Positions 5,861 through 12,560 of a stretch of 12,727 nucleotides of DNA are shown piece by piece. Under the pieces are notes generated by a model, which saw only the letters and a program-made list of their open reading frames with translations, searched no databases and was not told the DNA's origin. Position numbers and translations under genes: made by a program. Origin of the DNA: Actinomycetota bacterium. GTDB lineage: Bacteria; Actinomycetota; Thermoleophilia; Solirubrobacterales; Solirubrobacteraceae. Location: assembly GCA_005888335.1 (NCBI GenBank), contig VAWY01000118.1, positions 1-12,727 on the forward strand. The letters are read 5' to 3'. Positions within the stretch are counted from its first letter, which is position 1, and the number at the start of each line of letters is the position of its first letter.

Positions 5861-6154
5861 ATGGCGGATCCAGCAGAGGTGGCGCCGAACGTCTACAGCG
5901 TGCTGTTCGAGAACGAACGCGTGCGGCTGCTGGAGGTGCGCCTGCGGCCAGGTGAGGGGTCCGCGAGGCATTCACATCCGGACTACCTGGTGTACGCGCT
6001 CGAGGGTGGCAAGGTCAGGCTGACTTCGCCGGACGGCGAGTCCGGGGAGGTCGACGTGAGCGCCGGCGACGTCATGTGGCGCGAAGCGGAGGAGCATTCG
6101 ACGGAGAACACCGGGACGACCGAACTGCGAGCGCTCTTCTTCGAGCTGAAGTAA
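5861..6154 (+). CDS. Small single-domain cupin
   Basis: This encodes 97 residues. The ATG at 5861 follows GAGGAGG by five bases. The protein is one cupin barrel. Motif 1 is G-x-x-x-R-H-S-H-P-D-Y (H37 and H39), then LEGGKVRL. Motif 2 is GDVMWREAEEHSTENTG with H79 and N83. Three His are available for a metal, but the Glu that usually follows the first His pair is not in its normal place; the position region reads P-D-Y-L-V-Y. It has no signal peptide. Small cupins of this shape occur as metalloenzymes, sugar or small-acid binders, and sensors, so the substrate cannot be assigned. It stands alone on its strand, with palindromes upstream and a perfect stem-loop at the stop codon. The frame is intact, in contrast to the methyltransferase it faces. 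Confidence 0.88.
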   Translation: MADPAEVAPNVYSVLFENERVRLLEVRLRPGEGSARHSHPDYLVYALEGGKVRLTSPDGESGEVDVSAGDVMWREAEEHSTENTGTTELRALFFELK

Positions 6155-6179
6155 CGGCGCTCCCGGGCTGCGGCGCCGT
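6154..6179 (+). terminator. Stem-loop at the cupin stop codon
   Basis: ACGGCGC (6154-6160) pairs perfectly with GCGCCGT (6173-6179) around a 12-base loop, starting in the last base of the TAA stop. It has no U-run. It probably serves as the terminator of the cupin gene and separates it from the convergent gene ending at 6269. Confidence 0.45.
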
Positions 6180-6268
6180 GCTGTTCCGCGAGAAGGATCA
6201 GTGCGGCCTCGATGCTCTTGGCGTCGTCGCAGACTGCCTTCGCGAGTGCGTGCGGCGGGCGTGGCTTC

Positions 6269-6799
6269 TCACTGTCCGGCGGCCGGCGTGGTGGCCGCGG
6301 CTGCGGGCTGGTGCGGGAGGGTGTAGCCGCGCTCCGCTTTGGCGAGCTCGCCCGTCTTGGCCATCTTGGTGAGCAGCGTGCTGACGGTGCCGGCGCTGAT
6401 GCCGGTCACCTTCGCGATCTCCGAAGCGGTCATCGGGCCGCCGCTCTTGAGCGCGTCGAGCACCTTGGCCTTGTTCTGGCCGCGCGGCGCGCCGGTCCGC
6501 GCGCTCGCGGGCTTGTTGGCGGTTCTCGCGGGCTTGGCGGTGCCCGCGCGTGCGGCGGCGGTTGCACGCTTTGCAGCGGTTGGACGCTTGGCGGTGGGCG
6601 CCGGCTTGGCCGCGAACCCCCGACCACGGGGGGCGGCGCCGACCCGCGATCGGGCGGCACCCTCGAGACGGCTCAGCGCGTCGCGCAGGCGATCGAGCTC
6701 ATCGCTGAGCCGTTGGTTCTGCTTGAGCTGATCTTCGATCTGCTTGATGCCCGCCTTGACGTTCTGGGCGATCGCGCTGACGTCGGGGACCTCGGGCAT
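6269..6799 (-). CDS. Coiled-coil, Ala/Lys-rich linker and winged-helix DNA-binding protein
   Basis: This encodes 176 residues from an ATG at 6799 with AGGAG four bases upstream. Residues 8-47 form a coiled coil with heptad hydrophobics (IKQIEDQLKQNQRLSDELDR and LRDALSRLEG). Residues 50-105 are a basic low-complexity tail of Ala, Lys, Arg, Pro and Thr repeats like a histone H1 or Lsr2/HupB-type tail. Residues 108-160 form a winged helix-turn-helix: KAKVLDALKSGGPMTASEIA, KVTGISAGTVSTLLTKMAKT, then a wing ending GYTL. The domain resembles MarR/IclR-type or MvaT/H-NS-analogue readers, preceded by a dimerising helix. Likely a nucleoid-associated or chromatin-type regulator in the cytoplasm; this is inferred from architecture. 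It stands alone, and a possible -10 box lies about 28 bases upstream. I do not recognise a named family for the whole chain. Confidence 0.85.
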   Translation of the reverse strand: MPEVPDVSAIAQNVKAGIKQIEDQLKQNQRLSDELDRLRDALSRLEGAARSRVGAAPRGRGFAAKPAPTAKRPTAAKRATAAARAGTAKPARTANKPASARTGAPRGQNKAKVLDALKSGGPMTASEIAKVTGISAGTVSTLLTKMAKTGELAKAERGYTLPHQPAAAATTPAAGQ

Positions 6800-6826
6800 G
6801 TCACTCCTGTACTCGGGTTGGGCGGG

Positions 6827-6832
6827 ATCGTA
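6827..6832 (-). promoter_or_regulatory. Possible -10 box of the coiled-coil/winged-helix gene
   Basis: On the minus strand TACGAT (6832-6827) fits the TAnnnT -10 pattern 27 bases before the ATG at 6799. There is no good -35 at the normal spacing. A perfect TTGACA on the same strand (7014-7009) is much too far away to pair with it. Confidence 0.25.
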
Positions 6833-7031
6833 GTCACCGGCCGCTGCGACGCGCGGGCACCGACACTCACCAACCGACGAGCGCTCCCCGACGCAAACCG
6901 ATGCGCCGCGCGATCAACAAGCCCCGTGCGGGTCGACGAACCGCGGCCCGCGCGTCGGCACGATCTCGGATGTCGCGCCCGGCGCGGCCGCGCAGCTCGA
7001 AGGTGTCCTGTCAAGTAGGCCCTACCGCGCG

Positions 7032-7228
7032 TCCCACTCCTGGGAGCCTGCCGACCAGGCGCCGGAAGCCGGGGGCGCCCGGCAGCTTCGCCGAGACGAC
7101 AGCGCTCCCATCACGCGGAAGGGGCGCTGTCGCTCCGCTCTGATCACGATCCGTCTGCGGAACCGAAGGTCAGAGGCTCGGGTCCTCTCGCGCACGCTAG
7201 AGAAGCCCGGCTAGGGCTCGGCCTTTTT
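7032..7228 (+). ncRNA. Candidate structured RNA: run of tandem stem-loops ending near a T-run
   Basis: The gap between the winged-helix gene and the sigma remnant holds several stems in series. TCCCA/TGGGA (7032-7036/7041-7045) is followed directly by GCCTG/CAGGC (7046-7050/7056-7060). GCCGGG/CCCGGC (7068-7073/7078-7083) has an extra GAA/TTC clamp. Next is an 11-bp stem at 7098-7108/7121-7131 with one G-T pair. AGAGG/CCTCT (7172-7176/7184-7188) has a seven-base loop. AGCCC/GGGCT (7204-7208/7214-7218) comes last, with TTTTT at 7224-7228. A GTAGGCCCTAC inverted repeat (7015-7025) sits just before. No protein frame here is convincing. Strand is assigned from the T-run. GC-rich DNA forms stems by chance, so this is a candidate only; no known riboswitch or tRNA signature is seen. 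Confidence 0.3.
7204..7228 (+). terminator. Weak intrinsic terminator-like element
   Basis: AGCCC, GGCTA loop, GGGCT, then CGGCC and TTTTT. An alternative pairing with one mismatch (GCC-C-GGC with GCT-C-GGC) brings the stem closer to the T-run. It is one of the few T-runs in the window. Confidence 0.35.
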
Positions 7229-7269
7229 GGCGTCGTCGTTGCGCACGCCCGCTGTCCTCCCTGGCTTGG

Positions 7270-7410
7270 GAGAATGCCGCGCTCGCGACGGGCTCCGCGA
7301 AACCGGCGGGCGCGGTCCTCGCCCGCGAGGCGCTCAACGTCGTCGGCGCAGCGGTCCAGGCGCTGCCGGCCCGCAAGCAGCGTGATCGTGCTGCGCGACA
7401 TGCCGCGCGG
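7270..7410 (+). pseudogene. Sigma-70-family (ECF-type) region 4 remnant
   Basis: One frame reads REALNVVGAAVQALPARKQR, and at about 7380 the adjacent frame continues SVIVLRDMPRG. Joined, these give the 'A...ALP.RQR.VIVLRD' signature at the start of sigma region 4.2 in extracytoplasmic-function sigma factors. The recognition helix that should follow is not present in any frame, and no region 2 is found upstream. One frameshift and truncation at both ends make it a remnant. It lies 65 bases before the response regulator at 7476 on the same strand, so it may have contributed that gene's present leader. Confidence 0.5.
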
Positions 7411-7475
7411 TGCTCGAGGCGTCCTGACGGCGAACGGGCTCGTCTCGCGCCTGCGTGGCGAGATAATCCGTGACG

Positions 7476-8180
7476 ATGGCGGCAAGACCGGGTGACGCCA
7501 GGCGGGCGGAGGGTGATGCCGGCGCATCCCGGCGGTGTCGCGTCGCGTTGGCGGAGGACGACGTCCTGCTCCGCGAGGGCCTCGCGAGCCTGCTTGAGCG
7601 CTCGGGCTTCGACGTCGTGGGCCGCGCCGGCGACGGCGCAGAGCTGCTGGCCGTCGTCCGCGAGCAACGGCCGGACCTGGTGCTCGTCGACATCCGCATG
7701 CCGCCGAGCCACTCGACCGAGGGCCTCGATGCCGCCCGCGAGATCCGCCGGCAGCTCCCTGAGACGGGCATCGTCGTGCTCTCGGCGCACGTCGAGGTCG
7801 AGCACGCGATGGAGCTGCTCGCCAGCGGCCGGCGGACCGGCTACCTGCTCAAGACCCGCGTCACGGACGTCGACGAGTTCATCGACACGATCGAGCGCGT
7901 CGCCGCCGGCGGCTCGGTCGTGGACCCCGCGGTGGTGCAGGAGCTCGTCGACGCCCAACGCAAGCAGGATCCGCTCGCCGAGCTCACCGCTCGGGAGCGC
8001 GAGGTTCTCGCGCTGATGGCGGAGGGACGCTCCAACGCGGGCATCGCGCGGCGACTCTGGCTGACCGAGGGCACGGTCGAGAAGCACGTGCACAGCATCC
8101 TGGCCAAGCTGGCGCTGCCCGCGACGGGCGACGACCACCGTCGCGTCCTGGCGGTGATCACCTTCCTGGAGGCGCGCTAA
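7476..8180 (+). CDS. NarL-type response regulator, probable partner class for the HisKA_3 kinase
   Basis: This encodes 234 residues from the ATG at 7476; a GTG at 7470 is in frame and equally possible. Neither has a strong ribosome site. The first 20 residues are an Arg/Ala-rich extension beyond the usual receiver start. The receiver begins CRVALAEDD (D28/D29), with phosphoacceptor D72 in [21 protein letters not shown]103 and K126 (YLLKTR). The MPP-x-H/S-x-T-E-G-L insertion after the phosphosite marks a subfamily common in actinobacteria. The LuxR-type helix-turn-helix (about 168-213) contains [20 protein letters not shown] and [16 protein letters not shown]. It is complete and free of lesions. 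Its TAA overlaps the TAG of the opposite-strand receiver gene in the four bases CTAA. Confidence 0.93.
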   Translation: MAARPGDARRAEGDAGASRRCRVALAEDDVLLREGLASLLERSGFDVVGRAGDGAELLAVVREQRPDLVLVDIRMPPSHSTEGLDAAREIRRQLPETGIVVLSAHVEVEHAMELLASGRRTGYLLKTRVTDVDEFIDTIERVAAGGSVVDPAVVQELVDAQRKQDPLAELTAREREVLALMAEGRSNAGIARRLWLTEGTVEKHVHSILAKLALPATGDDHRRVLAVITFLEAR

Positions 8181-8560
8181 GCGGGTGCCGCCGGGTCGGA
8201 CCGGCCGAGCAACCGCTCGATGGCCTCGCGCGAGAGCTCGGACTTCGCGAGGAAGCCGACGGCGGCGCTGTCGGCGACGAGATCGGCGAAGTCCTCCTGG
8301 GGATGCGTCGAGATCAGGATCACGTTGGCTGACGCGCCCGTGGCTCGGTCTGCCAGCTCTCGCGCCACGGTGAAGCCGCTCTCGCTGCCGAGGTCGATGT
8401 CCACGAGGATCACGTCGGGCTCCTGCTCCTTGCTGCCCCGAAGACCCTCGGCCGCCGTCGTCGCGACGCCGACCACGGTGACGCCCTGACGCTCGAGCAA
8501 CCCGCGCGCGGCCTCCATGAACGACGCGTTGTCGTCGACGATGAGGCAGCGCAGCGACAT
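8177..8560 (-). CDS. Stand-alone CheY-like receiver protein
   Basis: This encodes 127 residues from an ATG at 8560; no strong ribosome site is seen, only GGTGGA about 14 bases upstream. The whole chain is one receiver domain: [20 protein letters not shown] (D9/D10), [20 protein letters not shown] with phosphoacceptor D54, LIST with S84, and FLAKSELS with K106. The remaining C-terminal 15 residues are a short helix and Ala/Pro tail with no output domain. Such proteins act by protein contact, as phosphate sinks, or in a relay. Related short receivers are often found next to kinases and LuxR-type regulators in actinobacteria. It is convergent with the NarL-type gene, with overlapping stop codons, and 43 bases upstream of its start is a perfect 9-bp inverted repeat. 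All residues required for phosphorylation are present. Confidence 0.92.
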   Translation of the reverse strand: MSLRCLIVDDNASFMEAARGLLERQGVTVVGVATTAAEGLRGSKEQEPDVILVDIDLGSESGFTVARELADRATGASANVILISTHPQEDFADLVADSAAVGFLAKSELSREAIERLLGRSDPAAPA

Positions 8561-8602
8561 CGCCGGCTGAGCATTCCACCGAGGCCGGAAGCCCGCATTG
8601 CA

Positions 8603-8632
8603 GCCAGCAGGTATTCGGAGAGCCCTGCTGGC
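8603..8632. promoter_or_regulatory. Perfect 9-bp inverted repeat upstream of the receiver gene
   Basis: GCCAGCAGG (8603-8611), twelve bases, CCTGCTGGC (8624-8632). It lies in the divergent gap between the receiver gene (start 8560, minus) and the short ORF at 8723 (plus). It could be an operator serving both directions or a hairpin in the receiver leader. The 21-base centre-to-centre spacing suits a dimer contacting two turns of DNA on one face. Confidence 0.45.
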
Positions 8633-8722
8633 CGGGGGCGCAAATGGTCACTGGCCGTGATGACAGCGCGGCGCCCGAGCGCAACCGTTTCGCGCGCGAA
8701 TCACGGCTCTCGAGGAGTGAAC

Positions 8723-8896
8723 ATGTCCGCCGCCAACTCTCTGCCGCGACAGCGGCTGCGAACGGAGTCCCCAGGACACTCCGCGCGCGTGGACGACAAA
8801 GGCTCGTCGCAGCGCGCGCTCGTCATCGCGTCGTTGCTGAGATGTCCGGACTCCGGCGGCCGGTGGGGCAACGCGGCCGCCGCGCGGCGGCCGTGA
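8723..8896 (+). CDS. Short unknown ORF with a good ribosome site
   Basis: The ORF has 57 codons: MSAANSLPRQRLRTESPGHS, ARVDDKGSSQRALVIASLLR, then a Cys/Gly/Ala-rich end. GAGGAG stands five bases before the ATG, one of the best initiation sites in the window. The product is small, basic and hydrophilic with one possible amphipathic helix (RALVIASLL). I recognise no family. It ends 31 bases before the STAS gene on the same strand and could form an operon with it, be a leader peptide, or be a truncated relic. Translation is plausible; function is unknown. Confidence 0.4.
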   Translation: MSAANSLPRQRLRTESPGHSARVDDKGSSQRALVIASLLRCPDSGGRWGNAAAARRP

Positions 8897-8927
8897 CGCG
8901 CGGCGGCGAAGGCAGGGCCTGGTCCGC

Positions 8928-9365
8928 GTGAACGAGTGCGCGGCCCGTGTACGGCGCGCCGGCCGACTCCCTCCGGTCGGCTGGCGCGCCGTCGATCGCG
9001 GGCATCCGCCGCTGACGCCCTTGCCGCGCTTCCGGGTGTCGCATGCGCAGCGCGGTCGGGTGCGCGTGGTCGAGGTCGACGGCGACGTCGACATGCTCAC
9101 CGCGCCCGCGCTCGCCGGCACGGCCTGCGACGACGGCTCCTTCGACGGGGTGGTGCTCGACCTCGCCAAAGTGCGGTTCATGTCGTTGACCGGCGTGCGT
9201 GTGATCTTCTCGCTGTCTCGGATGCTGTCGCGGCGCGGCGGCGGGGTCGCGCTCGCATGCGTCCACCGCGACGTGGCGCGCGTGCTGGAGATGAGCGGGC
9301 TCGCGGGGACGCTGCTCATCGCCGACGACGTCCCCGCGGCGGTCCGACTCCTGGAGACGTCGTAG
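8928..9365 (+). CDS. STAS-domain (anti-sigma-factor-antagonist-like) protein with altered phosphosite
   Basis: This encodes 145 residues from a GTG at 8928, with a weak GGCAGGG site about eleven bases upstream. A later GTG at 9036 would remove the first 36 residues, which are Arg/Pro-rich and not part of the domain, so the true start is uncertain. The STAS domain runs from about 43: GRVRVVEVDGDVDMLTAPAL, VVLDLAKVRFMSLTGVRVIF, then RDVARVLEMSGLAGTLLIAD. Fold landmarks match SpoIIAA/RsbV (E/D-G-D-x-D, the FM-x-x-x-G turn, the late M-S-G-L). In SpoIIAA the turn is F-M-D-S-S-G with Ser58 phosphorylated. Here it is F-M-S-L-T-G, so Leu87 occupies that site, flanked by Ser86 and Thr88. It is convergent with the kinase gene, 14 bases apart. 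Likely a partner-switch protein, with regulation unlike the classical one. Confidence 0.85.
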   Translation: MNECAARVRRAGRLPPVGWRAVDRGHPPLTPLPRFRVSHAQRGRVRVVEVDGDVDMLTAPALAGTACDDGSFDGVVLDLAKVRFMSLTGVRVIFSLSRMLSRRGGGVALACVHRDVARVLEMSGLAGTLLIADDVPAAVRLLETS

Positions 9366-9379
9366 CCGCCGCGGGACGG

Positions 9380-12019
9380 TCAGCCGCCCACGATCGGGAG
9401 AATCACCTGAAGCACCGTTCCGCTCCCCGGCGGGCTGGTGATGTCGATCGTTCCTCCGAGCGCGTGGACGCGGTCAGCCAGCCCGACGAGGCCTGAGCCG
9501 CCACCGGGCTTGGCCCCGCCGACGCCGTCGTCGCGAATCGAGAGCTGGAGGCGGTCGCCGCGCATCACCACGCCGATGCGCACCACCGACGCGCGAGCGT
9601 GCTTGACCGAGTTGGTGAGCGCCTCGGAGACCACGTAGTAGGCCGCGACCTCGACCTGCTCGGGAAGGCGTGATCCCGAGGGCAGGCTGGACTCGACCTC
9701 GACCGGGACGGCGCACCGCCGCGCGAGCGACTTCAGCGCGGGACCCAGGCCGCCCTTGGACAGGATGCCCGGATGGATGCCCATCGCGATCTCGCGCAGG
9801 TCCTCGAAGGTGCGGTTGAGCCCGGTCGCGATCTGCGACAGGCGTTCCTTCAGCTCGGTCGCTTCGGCCGGCACGATCCACTCGGCGGTGCGGACCTCGA
9901 GGCCGAGCGAGACGAGGCGCTGCTGGACGCCGTCGTGCAGATCGCGCTCGATCCGCCGCCGCGCCTCGTCGGCCGCCGTGACGACACGCGCGCGGGAGGC
10001 GGCCAGCTCGGCGCGACTCTCGGCGTTCGCGATCGCGGTGGCCACGAGCTCCGTGAAGCTGGCCAGGCGCGCCTCGGTGTCGGGCGGCAGCGGCCGCGGC
10101 TCGGCGGCCGTCGCGACGATGGCCCCCCAGAGGCGGTCCTCGACGACGATCGGCGCGGCTAGGGAATCGTCGGAATGGCGTGCGCGGGCGCCGTCTGCCC
10201 CGACGCCTCCGTTCTCTGCCGCGGGCCCCGCGGGCGCTGCGCCCAGGACGGTGGCGCTCCCGTCGGGCTCGTAGCGGAGCACCTGAGCCGAGCCGGTGCT
10301 CAGCAGCCGTTCCACCTCCTCGGCGACCGCGCCGAAGAGGATGGCGGGCGGCGCGCCCTCCGCGGCGAGCGTCGCCACGCGCCGCAGCGCGGCCTGCTCG
10401 TCGCGGTTGCGACGGCTGTCGGTCACGTCGCGCGCCGCGGCGTAGATCAGCCCCTCCTCGGGAACCGGTCGCGCGCTCCACTGCAGCCAGCGCACCGAGC
10501 CGTCCCTGTGGAGGTGGCGGTTCTCGAAGTGCGAGAACTCGTCGCCCCGCCCCAGGCGGGTGAGGGCGTCGCTCGTCCGCGCTCGGTCGTCCGGATGGAC
10601 GAATTCGACGAAGGGACGCGACAGCAGCTCCCGGCTCGCATAGCCGAGCGTCCGCTCGAAGGCGGGGTTCACCCGCTTGAGGTAGCCGTCCGCGCCCGCG
10701 ATGCACAGGAGGTCGAGCGAGAGGTTGAAGAACGCCACGGCCTCGCGCTCGGCACGTCGGCGCCGGCTGTGCAGCCCGGCGAACGCCGCCATGGTGTCGT
10801 TCATGCCGCCCAGCAGCTGGGCCCACGTGCCTCGGAACCCGGAGACGTCGGCTCGATGGTCGAGCCGGTTCTCGCTGATCGCGACGTTCATCGCCCGGAT
10901 CTCGTCGGCGAGGCGCTCGGCTCTGATGCGCAGCTCGCGGAACGACGCCGCGACGTCGCCGATCTCATCGCGACCCGCATAGGACACGTCGAACGTCAGG
11001 TCGCCGCTCGACAGCATGTGCGCGCCCTCGGAGACCTCTCGGAGCGGCCGCGTGATCGATCGCCGGAGCGCCAGCGCGAGCGCGGAGACGAGCACCAGCA
11101 CGGCCAGCAGGACCACCAGCTCGCGACGGGCCTCTGCCCGCGCTGCGTCGAGGTCGTCCAAGGCCGCTTCGGCGAGCTCCCCGGCCGCCTGGCGCTCCAG
11201 GCGCCGCAGCTCGCCGATTCGCCCGCCCGACGCGGCGAGCCACCGGCCCAGGGAGCTGGGATCGACGGCGGTGCGCGGATCCTGCGCAAGCCGCTCGCGC
11301 ACCCGCCGGACGCTCAAGCCGGCCCGGTGGAACAGGAGCGCGTCGAGCTCGGCGGTCAGCCGCCCGGTGGCGTTCTGGCGGAACGTGTCGAGCTCGGCGG
11401 ACTCGAGCGCGACCCAGCGAAGCGGGAAGGGCGGGCCCTCGGGGACGGGCGCGGCAAGGAAGGCGGCAAGATTGACTCGCTCGCGCTCGGCCGCCTCGAT
11501 CGCCTGCAGGAGTGCCACGTACGCGTCGGCCGCACGGCCAGAGGCGCGCGAAGGCCGGCCCGCGTCGAGGTCGCGGACGATCCCGATCATGGCGGCGGCG
11601 ATCACGCCATAGCCGTCGGCGATCTCCTCCGCGCTGAGCGATCCCGTGGCCACCTCGCGCCGCAGCGCGCGGACCTGACGACCGGCCGCGTCGAGCCTGC
11701 CCGCGACGTCCACCGACCCCTCCCGGCCGGACGTGCGCCGCACGGCGCGGCGCAGCGCCGCGTCGACTCCGCGCTGGCCCGAGAGGAACTCATTCCGTGC
11801 GGCTGCACTCGAGCGCACCCGGCGGATCACCGCCGCGAGCCGCTCGGCCGCGAGCGCGTCCGCGACGACCGCCGTCGGGAACGAGAGCCCGGTCGCGCTG
11901 CGAAAGTCGCGCAGGCGGTCGGCGTCGCGCCACCTGTTGGCGACCGAGAGGACCGTGAAGCCGAGCAGGGCGCAGACCGGCAGGAGGACGAGCAGCAGCA
12001 GCTTCGTCCCCACTCGCAT
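9380..12019 (-). CDS. Large sensor histidine kinase: NIT-like sensor, HAMP, PAS, GAF, HisKA_3, HATPase
   Basis: This encodes 879 residues from an ATG at 12019, chosen for GGAG eleven bases upstream and because MRVGTKLLLLVLLP opens the first membrane helix (about 6-26). The frame is open to 12142. Residues 28-298 are a helical extracytoplasmic region. ALAAERLAAVIRRVRSSAAA and GQRGVDAALRRAV resemble nitrate/nitrite-sensing NIT domains. A second membrane helix (about 300-318) leads to HAMP (ITRPLREVSEGAHMLSSGDL) and a second HAMP-like stretch. A PAS domain follows (about 428-535; FVHPDDR, RDVTD), then a short GAF domain (about 545-668; APIVVEDRLWGAI). HisKA_3 has H695 in RIERDLHDGVQQRLVSLGL. HATPase has the N box SEALTNSVKHA, DDGVGGA, and GSGLVGLADRVHALGG. 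It should autophosphorylate and signal to NarL-type regulators such as 7476-8180. No lesion is seen. Confidence 0.93.
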   Translation of the reverse strand: MRVGTKLLLLVLLPVCALLGFTVLSVANRWRDADRLRDFRSATGLSFPTAVVADALAAERLAAVIRRVRSSAAARNEFLSGQRGVDAALRRAVRRTSGREGSVDVAGRLDAAGRQVRALRREVATGSLSAEEIADGYGVIAAAMIGIVRDLDAGRPSRASGRAADAYVALLQAIEAAERERVNLAAFLAAPVPEGPPFPLRWVALESAELDTFRQNATGRLTAELDALLFHRAGLSVRRVRERLAQDPRTAVDPSSLGRWLAASGGRIGELRRLERQAAGELAEAALDDLDAARAEARRELVVLLAVLVLVSALALALRRSITRPLREVSEGAHMLSSGDLTFDVSYAGRDEIGDVAASFRELRIRAERLADEIRAMNVAISENRLDHRADVSGFRGTWAQLLGGMNDTMAAFAGLHSRRRRAEREAVAFFNLSLDLLCIAGADGYLKRVNPAFERTLGYASRELLSRPFVEFVHPDDRARTSDALTRLGRGDEFSHFENRHLHRDGSVRWLQWSARPVPEEGLIYAAARDVTDSRRNRDEQAALRRVATLAAEGAPPAILFGAVAEEVERLLSTGSAQVLRYEPDGSATVLGAAPAGPAAENGGVGADGARARHSDDSLAAPIVVEDRLWGAIVATAAEPRPLPPDTEARLASFTELVATAIANAESRAELAASRARVVTAADEARRRIERDLHDGVQQRLVSLGLEVRTAEWIVPAEATELKERLSQIATGLNRTFEDLREIAMGIHPGILSKGGLGPALKSLARRCAVPVEVESSLPSGSRLPEQVEVAAYYVVSEALTNSVKHARASVVRIGVVMRGDRLQLSIRDDGVGGAKPGGGSGLVGLADRVHALGGTIDITSPPGSGTVLQVILPIVGG

Positions 12020-12071
12020 GCGGGCGAGCACTCCAATCCGGACGCCGGCGGGCGAGCGGCTCCGCATCTGA

Positions 12072-12560
12072 CTAGCGCTCAGTCGACTCGTTGTACTGGT
12101 GATCCGCCAGGTCACGCTGGACCCTGCGAGCCGCCGCGTCAAGAGCCGGCTTGACCGGGCGGCCGTGGATGACGATCTGCGAGAACGCGTGGATGAACGC
12201 CGCGCGAGCGCGGGGTACGCGGGTGTCTGGGGGGCGCGGCCGCGCCCACGCGCGTCTCCAGCTGCGTGATGTAGAGCTGCTCCGGGCCGCCCCCGGCGAA
12301 GCGCGGCGGGGCCCGGATGGCGGTTCGCGTCGCCGGGATTCCCCGTTGGCGCGCGTCATCGGGCGATCTCCGCCGGCGTGAGCAGGTATGAGAGGAACAC
12401 CTGCACGGGCGGGCGCGAGGCGCTGAAGGGCTTGACTGCCTGCGCAGGGTCGCGCGTTCGGACCCCCCAAGCCCTGGCTCGCGTCCAGGCGGTGATGTAC
12501 GTCGCAGTCCCTCGAGTTCTCGCGGGAACGCGAGCCGCCACAGTCTCGCTTCGCGCGATT
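12072..12560 (-). pseudogene. Sugar-ABC transporter substrate-binding protein, C-terminal remnant
   Basis: Three minus-strand frames in sequence spell the end of a family-1 extracellular solute-binding protein. The first (to a TGA at 12356) gives RDPAQAVKPFSASRPPVQVF and LSYLLTPAEIAR, matching the 'A..F..YLTSPE.QR' helix. The second (about 12352-12228) gives RQRGIPATRTAIRAPPRFAG, GGPEQLYITQLETRVGAAAP, the usual 'G.IPTR...' loop. The third (about 12225-12072) gives RAAFIHAFSQIVIHGRPVKP, ALDAAARRVQRDL, the terminal 'Y..IS..I...V..AL.G...P..AL..A...V' helices. At least two frame changes separate them. No N-terminal lobe, lipobox or signal peptide is found up to the window end, and 12561-12727 shows nothing recognisable. 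In an intact form it would bind a sugar outside the membrane. It ends 53 bases before the kinase start. Confidence 0.6.

Noticed and set aside
7172..7188. A 5-bp stem with a seven-base loop containing CGG, like a proline tRNA anticodon arm
   Set aside because: No D-arm, T-arm or acceptor stem can be found around it, and the T-loop consensus is missing.
9380..12142. An earlier start for the kinase at 12142 or 12067
   Set aside because: Neither has a ribosome site. The added residues are a polar Arg/Ser tail before the first membrane helix, and they overlap the sugar-binding protein remnant.
10175..12154. A plus-strand open frame of about 659 codons
   Set aside because: It lies opposite the kinase gene, whose domains are unmistakable. 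Its product is Arg/Ala/Glu/His-rich with no domain, the usual mirror frame of a GC-rich gene.
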